A stretch of 64,000 nucleotides of DNA from Adiantum capillus-veneris (GCA_014529385.2 CM043944.1:86515884-86579883); one strand, 5' to 3'; counted from the first letter of the stretch, positions 22,444 through 35,206 are shown. Notes: generated from the sequence alone by a model not told the origin. A program made the numbers and translations.

Positions 22444-22569
22444 TACACTCACACATAGATATATATTTTCATATAGAAACATACATAAATTGTTCACTTT
22501 TATATGTTGCTTGAGTAATTCCCTTGCTCGTGTTGCTTATGAAATTATGCTCACATGACTGACGTACTC
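21042..22569. other. Right end of the MULE
   Basis: An open frame at 21112-21504 may be a decayed last exon of the methyltransferase-like gene but shows no motif. The rest is AT-rich and contains a (CA)n tract at about 22400-22434. A 32-bp sequence ending GATCCTTGCAAG recurs in part (AAGGTGGAG(T/C)GGTGA(C/T)CCCTTGAT near 22003 and 22238). Confidence 0.4.
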
Positions 22570-23170
22570 CACATTGGAGATCCAACTGCACCATTGTTGT
22601 AGTCTCGAGGAGAGCTACGCGACAACGCCAAGCATTCCACGCGAGACGAAGTGCATACGCCGACGTATCTACGAGCTATTTGTGGCCGTAAGTGTATCAA
22701 ACGATGTCTGTTTTCTGCATGCTAGTAGTCTATAGAATCGTGGCGACATAAGCTACGCATAGGTACTCATAAATTTCAGTTTCGGGCACTTTCAAAATTT
22801 TTCTCTGTCATCCTACGCGTTTTCCGCAGATGAGTTTAAAGTGAGGGTTTTGAGTGTAGAAGCTTAGGGACAGGTGTATCCTAGTGAGGGGATGGTGTTC
22901 CTTAAGTTTCGTACGAATCTGGCATGATTAGGTGAGTTACCTTCCGTATGTGTGTATGTGGCTAGGTGGTGTAGTTGATAGCAGTGAGGTTCTTGATTGT
23001 GGTTTAGTTGACCTTCCAGAGTGTTGTATGTGTAGGATGGTCTCAGCTTGACAAGCTAAAGAGATTTCCTCCGTGTGCCTATCGTGTCATCTATGTCCTC
23101 GATTGACATTATGTTGATCTAGGTAGTGTTTGCATGCACTTCATGGGTGTGTGAGTCGCTCCGTCCAGCA
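22570..23170 (+). repeat. 5' LTR of element G, second part
   Basis: Resumes at the duplicated CACATTGGAG and matches 34606-35206 to the LTR end (GTCCAGCA here, GTCCAACA in the 3' LTR). Contains CATCCTACGCG, a half-site of the leader palindrome, near 22811. Confidence 0.9.
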
Positions 23171-23171
23171 T

Positions 23172-23190
23172 TGGCACCGTTGCCGGGGAC
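23172..23190 (+). promoter_or_regulatory. Primer binding site of element G (tRNA-Asp type)
   Basis: TGGCACCGTTGCCGGGGAC begins one base after the LTR. It is complementary, apart from one position, to the 3' end of plant tRNA-Asp (the typical PBS is TGGCGCCGTTGCCGGGGA). Confidence 0.8.
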
Positions 23191-26100
23191 ACAAGGACCT
23201 AAGTAGGTTTCCTACTAACACTCGTGTGATGGTTGCTTGATTTAGTTTCAGCTAAAGAAAGCGTTTTTCTTAAGTGGATCCGGAAGAGGATATTCCGCGA
23301 TCAAGTGGATAGCTAGGAAGCGTGTGTCTTGCCGAGGGTCTGCGGCTAGATAGGTTTAGTTAGGATCTATGGATTAGAGTAGTTGTTGGTGGTCGAGTGA
23401 TTTGTGAGGTGATAAAAGCGTTTACTAGTCCATATGTGGCAGTGAAGCGTTTTTCTACTCATAGATGCAAAACCCCATATGATTTGTAGGAGTAGCTTTA
23501 GGTAAGTGATCCGATTCTGATCTAGAGCTAGTCAACACTGAATTATTTGCTAAAGTGCTTGATTGCATTTGAAATCACGGAAAAGTGTGATTTTGAGGGT
23601 AAAAATGCATTAAACAAGCTTTTGTGGATATTTTTGTATGACTGATTGATGATGTGCATATAGAAGAGCATTTGCAAGGGTTCTGTGAAGAAAACCTGTA
23701 ATTCTGTAAACATAGACATCCTACGCGTATGATGTCTCAAGGGGGTTCTGGAGACCAAATTTGAAAATTCTGACTACACCAGTGTGTTCAGAGGGTAGGT
23801 TTTACCCTAGTAACATATTGACTTGGATGTTTTTCCCTATTTTTGTTGATCGAAAGCCAAAAGGAGGAGTCAGAAAACGTAAAATTTCAGAAAAGGCTTA
23901 AATTGAGTGATTTTTGCATGTTTTTGCAATTGTGAAGCATACTTGCACTTGCTGAGAGCATAAGGAAGCATCAGGGACACTTCAGTCTGAAAAAATAAGC
24001 AGTAGACATCCTACGCGTAGGATGTCTCAAGGGAGTTCAGGTGGAAATTTTGAAAATATGAGGTTACCAGTGTGTTTAGAGGTAGGTTTTACCCTATTTT
24101 CACCCGGAAAGTGGAAATTTGACCAAATTTTGACAGATCAAAGCCAAAAGACAAGAATTGCCAAACATCCTTGTGAAAAATAGGGGAGTGAAGGGATGGA
24201 TCTTTGTGCTAAGATATGTGTGAGAATGACAAGTGTTTAACTGAAATATATGAGAGAGACAATGATATACTGAAAGGAATATCTTTATTGATGATGAAGC
24301 TTCCTTGAGATACAATATTGGTACTTGCAAACTACCAATGCAGGTACTGTGACACAGTCTTAACAGTACTAATAACAGAGAGTAAATAGTACCAAATAGA
24401 CAGTTATGGTACTTTGGAAGTACCTAGATAGGTACTCGGAAAGTACCAATGGTACACATTATAGGTACTTCTGTGAGACTGAATGGTTGATCCCCAAACC
24501 CAAGCTAGAGGTTAAAGTCCCAAGTACAATGAGTGTGTTTTCCCAGATAACAACACTCTATACAAGATGATCTAAGCCTCACAAGGTCTCTTAGCTCTCT
24601 CTCTGTGTGTTCTCTGTCTCTCTGCCTCTCTGTGTTCTCTGTCTTTCTACTGAACTAGTGTACTGGTACATCTTTATATATCTATATCTCTCAATGCTGA
24701 GCATAAGTCGTGGATCCCTTTGGTAGGTAGATGCACCATTATGTGGGGAACATATCTCCTTCATAGTCCAAGAAGAGATCATGGCTGTATCTCCAAATAG
24801 GTAGCTCCCAAGTTGGCAGGTTACCCTCTGTGTGCAGTCTGCAACTCTGCAGGCAGCCAACTTGGCACCTTCACCAAATATGGTAGAAGCTCAATTAGGA
24901 TAAACCCTCTGATAGGATTATATTCCACATGGAGTAGAACAATTTCTCTTTGTATTTCTCCACGAGATCATAGCTGTAGGTGGCTATTTTCATCCCTACA
25001 AATCTGCCTGCTGCACCTCCTGAATCTGCTCCTACCTTTTAGGTACTTTTCCACCTAACTGCTTGGTGGTTGTTGTAGATGCTTCAACGTGTATAGTTGA
25101 TGATGCAAGGGTTATTGACCATCCAAAATGATGTCAATTCATCATCCTAAGCTACCATGCCATCATGCTACCATAGCATCATGCTTAAGCCTTTGTTCCC
25201 ACCTTATTCAAGTAGATGTGTTGGACTTGTAACTTTAACAATCCTACCCAAATTGTGTCCAAGGCCTAATTTTGAGACCAAACCATAGGATGACTCCATA
25301 GGAATGTTCTAAATGTTGTATTGAGTGCATGTGATAAATTTCATCTCATTTGGGTCAGTGAAAGTGAAGATTGAACAGACTTTAGCGTTTTTGGACAGAC
25401 AAAAGGCAAGAACAGCTAAAATTTGGGACTTTTGAAATCCAAATCAAAATATAAGCATACCACTGGGTTACTGACATCAAGGAGAAGCTGTGGAACCAGT
25501 CTGGGGTCAAACAGGCCAAAAAGACATCCTACGCGTAGGATGTCTTCTGTGTGATTTTGGACTCTAAACGAAATTATGAGCATACCACAGTGATCAGCAC
25601 CTTAAGGAGAGTCTGTGGTTCAAATTTGGGTTTATTCTGAGCAAAAAGACATCCTACGCGTAGGATTTCTAAGGCATGATTTAGAGGCCAAATTCTCCTG
25701 TGACCATACCATGCTGTCATATAGCCTTAGGCAAGCCTCCTAAGCAAATTTGGTCCAATTTGGAGTTGATTTGACTTGAGAATTCATCAGAACAGACATC
25801 AAGCTTTTGGAACAGATTCTTGATCATTCGACCAACCTATAGGTGTCAGAATCAAAAAGTAAAAATAGCTGTGAGTTTAGCACATCAAGGGGAAGCTACA
25901 GTGCAAGTTTGACGTGAAACATAGCAAAAAGACATCCTACGCGTAGGATGTCTCTAGGGTCATAAAGTGGTCAAAATTCTACTTTGGCCATAAAGGTAGG
26001 TGCTAAGTGTCTCAAGGATTCCAGAAAATTTTTAAAAGTGAATTTGGACCTTGTTTGGTCTATTTACCAAGCAAAAACATGAATTGTCAGACATCCTACT

Positions 26101-27088
26101 CTTGGAGTGCACTAGAAGCTTATGCAGCCCAAATCTTGACCTGTTGGCATCCAAATTCAATTTTGAGTATACCATTGGGTTGCTAAGCACTAGGAGAATC
26201 TTGGGATCAAGTTTGGACAAAATTTGAGCAGTTAGACATCCTACGCGTAGGATGTCTCCAGCTTGATTTAGGACTCCAAATCAACCTATGAGCACACCAC
26301 TTTGATCAGCACATCAAGAAGAAGCTGGGGTAAAAATTTCAAGTCATTCTCAGAAAAAAGACATCCTACGCGTAGGATGTCTCAAGGCCATTTTTAGGTC
26401 CAAATAAAATTCTGAGCATACCATTGTGTTGCTGGACTTAAGGGGAGTCTCTGGACCAAATTTTGTTAAATTCTGAGCATATAGACATCCTACGCGTAGG
26501 ATGTCTCTAGGCCAGTTTTAGGGTCCAACTGTAATTTTGACCATACAGAAGTGTTCACAGTGTCACAGAGATCCAAAATCTTCTTTTAAAATTGAATTTG
26601 GACTCATTTTGACCAGTCTAAACTGCATTTCACTGTTTTGGCCATAACTTTCACAAACGGTATCGGATCGGAAAAGTTTTTATATCAAAACGTAGCCTGA
26701 GAGCGTCTCTACATATCTTAGAGCAAAACTTGAAGTAAATGTATGCCATTGGAAACCATTTAGTTCAACTTTGAAAAAAAACCTCGTTTGAGGCCTCAAA
26801 ATTCATCCGCAAGTTAGGGGTGTCTGAAAGCGACAATTTGTGAGAATTGTGACGAAACGGTTGCAGTTTTGGACATAGTTTCGACTTTTCCCTAACCAAA
26901 GAACTTGAACACAGTGGACTAAGTCTACTTGAACCAAGAAAAAGCTCTTAAGCCCAGAAATCATGTCTATCCTAGATTCAAACGTAGCTTACACAAGCTT
27001 GGAGATCCCAACGATAGAGGAATATCCTCCCACAATGGATCTTCCAAACTTGCAATTGATAAAGATCCATCATGTTGAGAGAGTTTAG
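23191..27088 (+). other. Long leader of element G
   Basis: About 3.9 kb between PBS and gag with no supported gene. The parts from 23.7 to 24.1 kb and 25.5 to 26.5 kb hold the palindrome array described separately. The intervening 24.1-25.5 kb is unrelated sequence (a GGTACTTxxxxGGTACT-rich stretch at about 24310-24480 and a CT/GT tract near 24596) and could be a later insertion that split the array. Confidence 0.5.
23714..26506. repeat. Array of 24-bp palindromes in the leader of element G
   Basis: The consensus is AGACATCCTACG followed by its own reverse complement, so each unit is a perfect dyad. Sites start at 23714, 24004, 25522, 25647, 25930, 26089 (right arm decayed), 26234, 26359 and 26483. 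Spacings in the last seven are 125, 283, 159, 145, 125 and 124. The sequence between sites is also repetitive (CCAAATxxAATTxTGAGCATACCA, then AAGG(G/A)GAxxCT). The array is therefore degenerate tandem repeats of about 125 bp in which the palindrome is the best-kept part. Confidence 0.9.
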
Positions 27089-28570
27089 ATGATTGTTCAT
27101 GAGAGTGAAGGACTATATAGATACATTGGCGACAATGAGGTCAATCTTTATAGGTGCTCAGATCCATACCTAGAAGAGATAACGGATTACAAGCTCTTAT
27201 ATGTCTACACATACGGAGTCAACTGTCAATGGAGATCTATAGTTGTCGACAAGTATGGACGAGAATACAGAGTTGTAGAAAGCACAAATACACAGACTGT
27301 ACTAGAAAGAGGTGGATATTTGGTCAATGAAGGACCACAAATGCCTCCACCAAACATGAGAATTCCTATAGGAATTCCAAGAAGAGAGCCACCAAGATTC
27401 CCTTCAAGAGCGATAACGAGAGAAGGATTGGGAGAGTCTCTGGTTAGACTTGTAGACAATCGACGAGTTAGACCATCCCAAGTCCAGAAATGGGTAAACA
27501 GAAAATACTCCGAAGATAAAGATCCGAGAGATCACGTAACGGCTTTTAAAAGAGTGATTAGAGCAAAGGAAGTTTCAGATTTTGCGACACAGTTTGCGGG
27601 ATTTGGATTGACTCTAGAAGATGATGCAGCTACATGGTTCGACTCGGTGGAAAAATGGGATTTTGAGACCCTAGATGAGCTGTTGGAGGAGTTTATTGAA
27701 GAATTCTTGCCAAAAGGCATTGCTCACAACACGGTCTCGCAAATCCATAGATTCAAACAAAAAGAGGATGAATCAGTATGCAAAGCATCATTACGGCTCA
27801 AGAGATATGTTAAGCTCTGTCCAAGAGCGGAATTACCTACGCAAGCACGACTAATGCTGATCTTTATCCAGGTAATGAGACATGCGGGCCTTCAGAAGGA
27901 TCTGCATATGATAAGGAGGATGACGCTAAACGAGTTGATCAAAGAAGCTCTTTATCTAGTGGATAACTGTGAGGCATACAAAGAAAAGGACTTAAAGAGT
28001 CAAGGAGATGACACATCCTCTCAGCACAGTGTTTCACAGATAAGTGATTCCATTTCCAAGCCAACAACACCTATTGATCAAGAAAAGCTTATCAACGACT
28101 TGGTCAAGAGGTTGATTCCTCTTGTAAGGTCTGATTCGGGAGAGCCGAAGTGGTGTGAAATTGAGAGAAAATGGACGAACCATACGGGGGAAGAGTGCTA
28201 TTATAGCATGGAAAATGCTAGGGAGAGGTATGTACAACTTGTTCCAGAAGCACCTACTCCACCTAGATACATTACGGGGAATGTGTCAGGACCAGTAGGA
28301 GTTTTAAGGACACAGCTTGTCTTAGGACAACAACCTCCGCTGCCAGGTGCTAGAATGCCAGTAGACATGAGATACATGCCAATGATGGAAGCATCAAATA
28401 AACCAATGCCAGTACCAGCTACAATGTGGTATAGCAACCAAAGTGAATACTACCCTTCGGAGCAACAAAATGTGAGAGAAACACATGGAGTGGTGAGGCC
28501 GGTACAACCTCCACCTCCTGGGTTTCAGTCGAAAGAAAGAAGGTATGAAATGGACGAAAGGACATTGTGA
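27089..28570 (+). CDS. gag of element G
   Basis: A 493-codon open frame with TAG directly upstream. The retrotransposon gag domain spans about residues 145-270, with the typical signature EDDAATWFDSVEKW, then LLEEFIEEFLPKG and IHRFKQKEDESV. Gag forms the particle that packages the RNA. The first 100 residues do not resemble a family I know. A TGA at 28568-28570 ends the frame, but the next open stretch (28571-29062) is in the same frame and contains the nucleocapsid-like part, so the stop is probably a lesion inside a longer gag. Confidence 0.85.
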   Translation: MIVHESEGLYRYIGDNEVNLYRCSDPYLEEITDYKLLYVYTYGVNCQWRSIVVDKYGREYRVVESTNTQTVLERGGYLVNEGPQMPPPNMRIPIGIPRREPPRFPSRAITREGLGESLVRLVDNRRVRPSQVQKWVNRKYSEDKDPRDHVTAFKRVIRAKEVSDFATQFAGFGLTLEDDAATWFDSVEKWDFETLDELLEEFIEEFLPKGIAHNTVSQIHRFKQKEDESVCKASLRLKRYVKLCPRAELPTQARLMLIFIQVMRHAGLQKDLHMIRRMTLNELIKEALYLVDNCEAYKEKDLKSQGDDTSSQHSVSQISDSISKPTTPIDQEKLINDLVKRLIPLVRSDSGEPKWCEIERKWTNHTGEECYYSMENARERYVQLVPEAPTPPRYITGNVSGPVGVLRTQLVLGQQPPLPGARMPVDMRYMPMMEASNKPMPVPATMWYSNQSEYYPSEQQNVRETHGVVRPVQPPPPGFQSKERRYEMDERTL

Positions 28571-29062
28571 TTCATTGCAAATAACGGCTTATCTAGGTCA
28601 AAGCTTGCTTATAGACAAGAGGAAATGCTAAAAGAATCTCCTCAACCAGAGACAGATTGTCACAAAAGTCGTGACAACCACTTGGTCAAACAATGTCCTC
28701 ATACGGAGATCACTGAAGTAAATGCCTATTGTCTTGAGTGTGGCATCACTCACTTGATCCCCAATTGCCCGAAAAACCCAAACCAAAACCAAATCACGAC
28801 AAATGTATTAGGGATTGTTCAGCCCCCTCGTAGCTCAGAAAATGAAAATGTTGTACCAATTCAAGTAGTTACGAGAGCACAAGCTCAAAAGAAAGCTGAT
28901 GAGAATCTAGAGACAAAGAACACGGAAAGTGACATGAGTCCAAGACAGATGATGGACCAAAGACAGACGCACCTAGTCAGAAAACCAAGAGTAAACGAAA
29001 TAGTTGGAAAGCTAGAAAGACTAGGAGGAAAGTACGCAGGGAACGAGAGCCAAAATCCCTAG
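28571..29062 (+). pseudogene. gag nucleocapsid-like part of element G
   Basis: In frame with gag after a TGA. Contains CLECGITHLIPNC, a zinc-knuckle-like motif with H one residue earlier than the usual CX2CX4HX4C, and a preceding decayed one (CHKSRDNHLVKQC). The C-terminal part is rich in Lys, Gln and Glu. The frame stops at 29062. Confidence 0.65.
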
Positions 29063-29930
29063 CTAAGAAGCTTACCGAAGTTGATAAGATAAAACAACAT
29101 GAGGAAAAGGAGGCACCTTCTCTTACACAGATGGTTAAACCTCTAGAAGAACCATCCACGGATGAGAAACCGAGAAGTGCTAGTTCAGGAGGACCTGTGT
29201 TGGCAGAGAAGGTTAATGAGACATTAGATGCCCTCTTGAAAGCCTATGATGTGAGGCTCAAAAACAACCAAACCCAAGAACACAGGTGAATGACATATCC
29301 CTATGAGGAACTAGAAAAGCAAAGGTTTGAAATGTGCCAGAAAATGATTCAAACAGCCCAAGCTTTACTAGACCCACCAGTTGCAAAACCTGAGGATGTG
29401 ATCCGTGTCATGCCTACACAAGTAATCCCACCAAACTAGGACTAAAAGAGATAGATTCTAGCCATAAGCACAGACCAAACCTCAAAGACCCAGCATTAGA
29501 ACTAAGGACAATACTGAATACCACAGATAACACTTCCGAGGGATTTCACCAAGCTATACATGAGGATTGTAAAGACATAGGTGGTCTTGATGAATTGTGG
29601 AAACAAGTCAGAGAAGCCAATGAAGCCGATGACCTAACAAGACTAGTAGACAAGACTGGTGATGAGCGAGGAGTGTTTCTACCACCAATAGAGGAATTTG
29701 AGACTGGATCTCAAATGAATCTAGACGTGCAATCGTATTGGGGTGAGAAAGGATCTGTACAATCTATGGATAGTCAACCCCATTTGCTAAGAACACTACC
29801 GTCCTACATGGGAGAGTACGAGACCAAGTCAGATGTGGTTGCAATCCCATCATAGAGACTGTCTCCCAACAAGGCCATCAATTCAAAGGGGCTAGTAGAT
29901 ATTCTATCTACCCCAGTCACCTGTACAATA
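29063..29930 (+). pseudogene. Gag-protease linker of element G, broken
   Basis: Short open pieces (for example 29595-29855) separated by stops. Related sequence in K (near 59930: GEYETKSDVV here, GEHEAKSDVI-like there) shows the region was once coding. No domain was recognised. Confidence 0.5.
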
Positions 29931-31121
29931 ATGTTAGCCGAGTTGCTCAGAATAAGACCAAACATGTGGGCTAATGTGGGTAAATGTCTAGAGAAATTTG
30001 GTGTAAAACCCCCAATGACTCAAATCGAGGAAGAAATCAAAGAGCTTGAAATGCCTCAACTAAATACTAGGCCAATGCCATTAAACAAGGTAGGTGAGTA
30101 TTACGAGGGAGAAGATGGAAACACCACCCTTCCTATGGAATTCAATAATGTAAAAACCATGGCAATCCTTGACAGTGGAGCTGGTGTGGCCATTGCAACC
30201 AAAGAGGTTTGGAAAAAATGGGGAAAACCTGCCTTGATATCCACACGAATGACCCTGCAACTTGCAGATGGACACAAGGAAAAGCCCCTAGGACTGCTAG
30301 AAAAAGTACTTGTTACTTCTTGTGGCATTGAATATGAACACACTTTTGCTGTTGTTGACTTTCGCAAGAAGAACAACTATGACATCATTCTGGGAAGACC
30401 ATTCATGCGACAATTGAAAATGGTCCAAGATTGGGGTTATGACCATATATACCTGAGACATATGGAAACCATAACAAAGATAAAGTTGAGGGACCATAGC
30501 TATAGGGATGTGACGAGAACACCGGTTGAGGAGTTTGATTCCGCCACAGTAGCAGGATCAGAACTTCCAGCTTGGTTAGGTAAGCCTAAAGAACTGTGGA
30601 TGTGTGGAGCTTCACAATGTAGTAGCTTGAAACGTGAGGAATGTATCCTAGAGCGGGTTATAGAGGATATGGACTATATCCCAGAACCATTTCCTGAAGA
30701 CGAGTTAGAGCCTTTTGGATGGGAACCCATCTTGGCTACTCTGGACGTGTGCGCCGTGGAGGACGCTCCCACAACAAAGTTTTGTGATGAAAATGGCTAT
30801 GATGTCGTTCCTTATTTTGCAGTGAGTGTAATCCAGGAAAACGAAGAGGTCCAGACATCAACAAGCTCTCGAAATAAGGAGCAAACAAAGAAATGTGGAG
30901 AATCAAAAGATGAAGAAGACGACGAGTTCTATGACTCTGTAGAACACTTCGAGCTTCAAGAAGATCAACGACCCAGGAATCAATGTCATCGCTACACTAA
31001 TAAAGTGCATCAAAAGTGGATTCCAAAGTCCTCGGTGAAGACACAGCCACCACAAGCATCCTCATGCATGGCTCTTAATAAGGATGCAAAGACTCAGCTA
31101 GGAGGAATACGACCAGAGTAA
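29931..31121 (+). CDS. Aspartic protease of element G
   Basis: A 396-codon frame. The retropepsin signature is ILDSGAGVAI (about residue 80), with flap-side sequence LQLADGHKEKPLG and the second conserved block YDIILGRPFM (about residue 150). Retropepsins cleave the gag polyprotein and act as dimers. The C-terminal 150 residues are acidic and end with a KWIPKS unit of the WxPK series. No RT follows, unlike in gypsy elements such as F, where protease leads directly to RT. Confidence 0.85.
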   Translation: MLAELLRIRPNMWANVGKCLEKFGVKPPMTQIEEEIKELEMPQLNTRPMPLNKVGEYYEGEDGNTTLPMEFNNVKTMAILDSGAGVAIATKEVWKKWGKPALISTRMTLQLADGHKEKPLGLLEKVLVTSCGIEYEHTFAVVDFRKKNNYDIILGRPFMRQLKMVQDWGYDHIYLRHMETITKIKLRDHSYRDVTRTPVEEFDSATVAGSELPAWLGKPKELWMCGASQCSSLKREECILERVIEDMDYIPEPFPEDELEPFGWEPILATLDVCAVEDAPTTKFCDENGYDVVPYFAVSVIQENEEVQTSTSSRNKEQTKKCGESKDEEDDEFYDSVEHFELQEDQRPRNQCHRYTNKVHQKWIPKSSVKTQPPQASSCMALNKDAKTQLGGIRPE

Positions 31122-31770
31122 CGAGCTAACAATGCTCTAATCAATGGGCTAGAAAAGTCCTCCAAGAAACTACTACCCACGAGAAAACAGACAGTAACTT
31201 TCCACTACCAGCCAAAAAATCAAGGGAAAGTACAAGAAGTGAACCTTGTTGAGGATAGTAGCGATAGTGATGAATCTTACGACATCCCCTATCATCAACT
31301 CAGGCCATCACTATCACCAACCCCTTCAGCAACAACCATGACAGTTCAAAAGAATAGGACAACAAGTCAAAGCCAAAAAGCTCGACAAATCTGGATACCA
31401 AAAATCCAGATTGGCCAAAAATAGATATGGATCAAGAAGACAAAGATCTCTAATGACAAATCACAAGATCCAACACCAAAACAAAAACAAGGAAATCGTG
31501 CACTAACGGGTAAGAATATCACTAAATTGCAAGCTTTCACAACTCAGGTTTGGGCTCCAAAGAAGTTGATTCAAGCACAAAAAATTCAGGAATTCATTTG
31601 GATTCCAAAACAACCACAGTATCAACTTTCAAATCCTAAATCCCGTCCCCAACCAAGCGTACAAGGGCTGAAGCAAAGACCACTGTTGACTCACACAACA
31701 AAAAGGTGGATCCCAAAGAAGTCTCTTCAAACACAAACGAAGCACGGGCAAGTATGGGTTCCCAAATGAG
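31012..31770 (+). repeat. Protein-level WxPK repeats downstream of the protease
   Basis: The motif W(I/V/A)PK occurs as KWIPK (near 31015), IWIPK (31390), VWAPK (31552), IWIPK (31597), RWIPK (31708) and VWVPK (31755). Stops separate some of them today. The K relative has VWPK-like units too (IWVPKKLIQEQ, IWIQK near 60550-60610), so the series predates the split of the two copies. Function unknown. Confidence 0.7.
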
Positions 31771-33377
31771 AGCCAGCAACAAAACAACCAATAATCGCAA
31801 AAAAATAGGTCCCAAAGAAGAACAACAAAACTGCTGAAGGTACATCGCCGCTTGAATTCTTACAATTCTTCCTACAATTACATTACAGTTAGAAGAGAGC
31901 AAGTCGTTTCAATCAAGCAACGATACAGGAGCTTCAAAGACCATTACATTGCTTAGAATAGGAAGCTTCGCCAACAAATGCCAATAAGCAAATTGCTTAT
32001 ACCCACATCTTGCACAATATTAATCTTTTCCATGCATTGATTGTGTATGCATAATAGGGCTACATTACAAGGCCTTCATAGGCACAACTTTTACTTGCCC
32101 AAGCACAACACATACTCTTTGTGATACCCTGTCGTAAAGGATGACTCCAAATAGGAAGGGGGGAGGCATTCTGAATGCGGACCTATCATTATGACTATTA
32201 GAGGGCAATGTTTTGTGAGATGCATTGAATTTTTGCGTTTTATTGTGATAATTTTTTGACGAACTTTAGAGTATATGCCCTCATAGTAGTGTTACAGAGG
32301 AGTATGGGGACAAAATCCATATATGAGCCCCTAGGGACATGTGTATAGTGTACATAGCATTTAAATTTCTATTTGAATGATTTTTCTTTTGTTGAGTTGT
32401 TTTAAGATTTTCTTTGTTTATTATTAATAAAAAAATAAAAAAATCCATAATCCACATGAAGAAAAGACTGAGGAGAGGCCTGAGCACTACAAAGAGAATA
32501 AGGTACACGAAAACAATGAAACTTCACGAAGTATGTCTCAACAACCACTACAACAGCCAAAGAACTTGTCACAAAGCAGTGTCAACATGCAACCGACAAG
32601 TCATACAAGTCAGAGTCGAGTAGCTAAGCCACAAAATAAGTGAGGTGTTAGTCCCAAAGCTTCAAGTAATATTCTTTGTGGTCTAAGCGTCTTAGCTATT
32701 CTAGGTTTTTCTCAAGCTGGAAGAGTTGATCATATTTACGTTGTGTCGCTGATGCTGGTATAGGTGAGCAAAAGAGTCGAAGTCTAAGTACTTAAGTCTG
32801 GTGAAGTGAAGGAGAAGATCCAAAAGACACTCACATACTGAGCACAGTGAGATACGAGTGGAGAAACTTCGACATCAAAAACCCTTCTTGGAAAGGTGGA
32901 AGCTATTGAGACATCTTTTGATGTCACATGTGCTACATTTATTCCTCGAACACCCATCATCTCCTTCTTTCACATTGCATGCTTTTGTTGACAAATTTCT
33001 CATATGCATATAGAGTGTCCCATAATTGGCACTTGCATCAGGCACTCTTTCCGTGTTTCAACCAAGCACTCACATTTCATGAACATGTGCTTCACGTTCA
33101 ACTGCTCAACTCCAATAAGAGCGTATACCAAAGGCATTTTTTTTCCCACCGGGTTTTTTTCCCTTTGGTCATCCAGGTTTTAGACCCTAATCTAAAGACA
33201 CCTATCACCATCCTCTTGTACATATTCCTTCTACATCAATAATAAGGAAATGCCACTCAAATCAATTGATAAATGAATTGGAGCACCAATTTCAGATCAT
33301 AGCATACTTCTCCTCAATGGCGCGTCGAAGAATGGCCTACAATGACAAAGCTGCAGACAACACTAACAACATGATTG
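31771..33377. other. 3' untranslated part of element G
   Basis: No gene. A purine run AGGAAGGGGGGAGG at about 32152-32165, followed by GCATTCTGAATGCGGACC, matches K at 61254-61288, where an LTR-like start follows soon after. Here almost 2 kb more follows before the functional PPT, so this may be an ancestral or alternative PPT. Confidence 0.5.
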
Positions 33378-33379
33378 CA

Positions 33380-33644
33380 CAAGAACAAAGAAGTCCCCAA
33401 TGAAGAAGCGCACACATAAAAGTAATCAGAGGATCTCAAAAGATGAATGGTTACGATGATAGACGTCCGCTCTAATGGATCATAGTTCTTGTTGTGGTTC
33501 GACAAAGATACAAGCAGTGCAACATATGAAACCAAAACAACAGCAAAGTGTTGACCGCTGGGTCAACAACACAACATAACTCAAGAACAAAGAAGTCCTC
33601 AATGACAAAGAGCAGACATAAGGGTAATCAGAGGATCTCAAAAG
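33380..33644 (+). repeat. 63-bp direct repeat flanking a 37-bp LTR seed
   Basis: Segments 33380-33442 and 33582-33644 (starting CAAGAACAAAGAAGTCC) are about 90% alike. Between them, 33549-33585 is identical to the first 37 bp of the 3' LTR (TGTTGACCGCTGGGTC...). This is the pattern expected from reverse transcriptase template switching. Confidence 0.8.

Positions 33645-35206
<1,562 letters not shown>

Larger units (their letters stand above)
6004..22569 (-). mobile_element. 16.6-kb Mutator-like element (MULE)
   Basis: The 10-bp direct repeat CACATTGGAG flanks it (5994-6003 and 22570-22579) and is single in the 3' LTR of G, so the insertion point is exact. The minus-strand transposase at 6901-10054 has the MULE order: metal-binding N-terminal region, DDE core with CxxH, and SWIM finger. 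Terminal inverted repeats are weak: only GCATAAT and ACGAGCAAG are shared between the outer 50 bp of each end. Its cargo includes a Helitron Rep-helicase gene and a methyltransferase-like gene. The size is large for a MULE, consistent with nested insertion and gene capture. Confidence 0.8.

Noticed and set aside
22312-22497. Small hydrophobic protein on the minus strand
   Set aside because: It is largely translation of a (CA)n tract (Cys-Val repeats).
23714-26506. CRISPR array (regularly spaced palindromic repeats)
   Set aside because: Spacers are themselves repetitive and 100-260 bp long, there are no cas genes, and the DNA is a plant retrotransposon leader.
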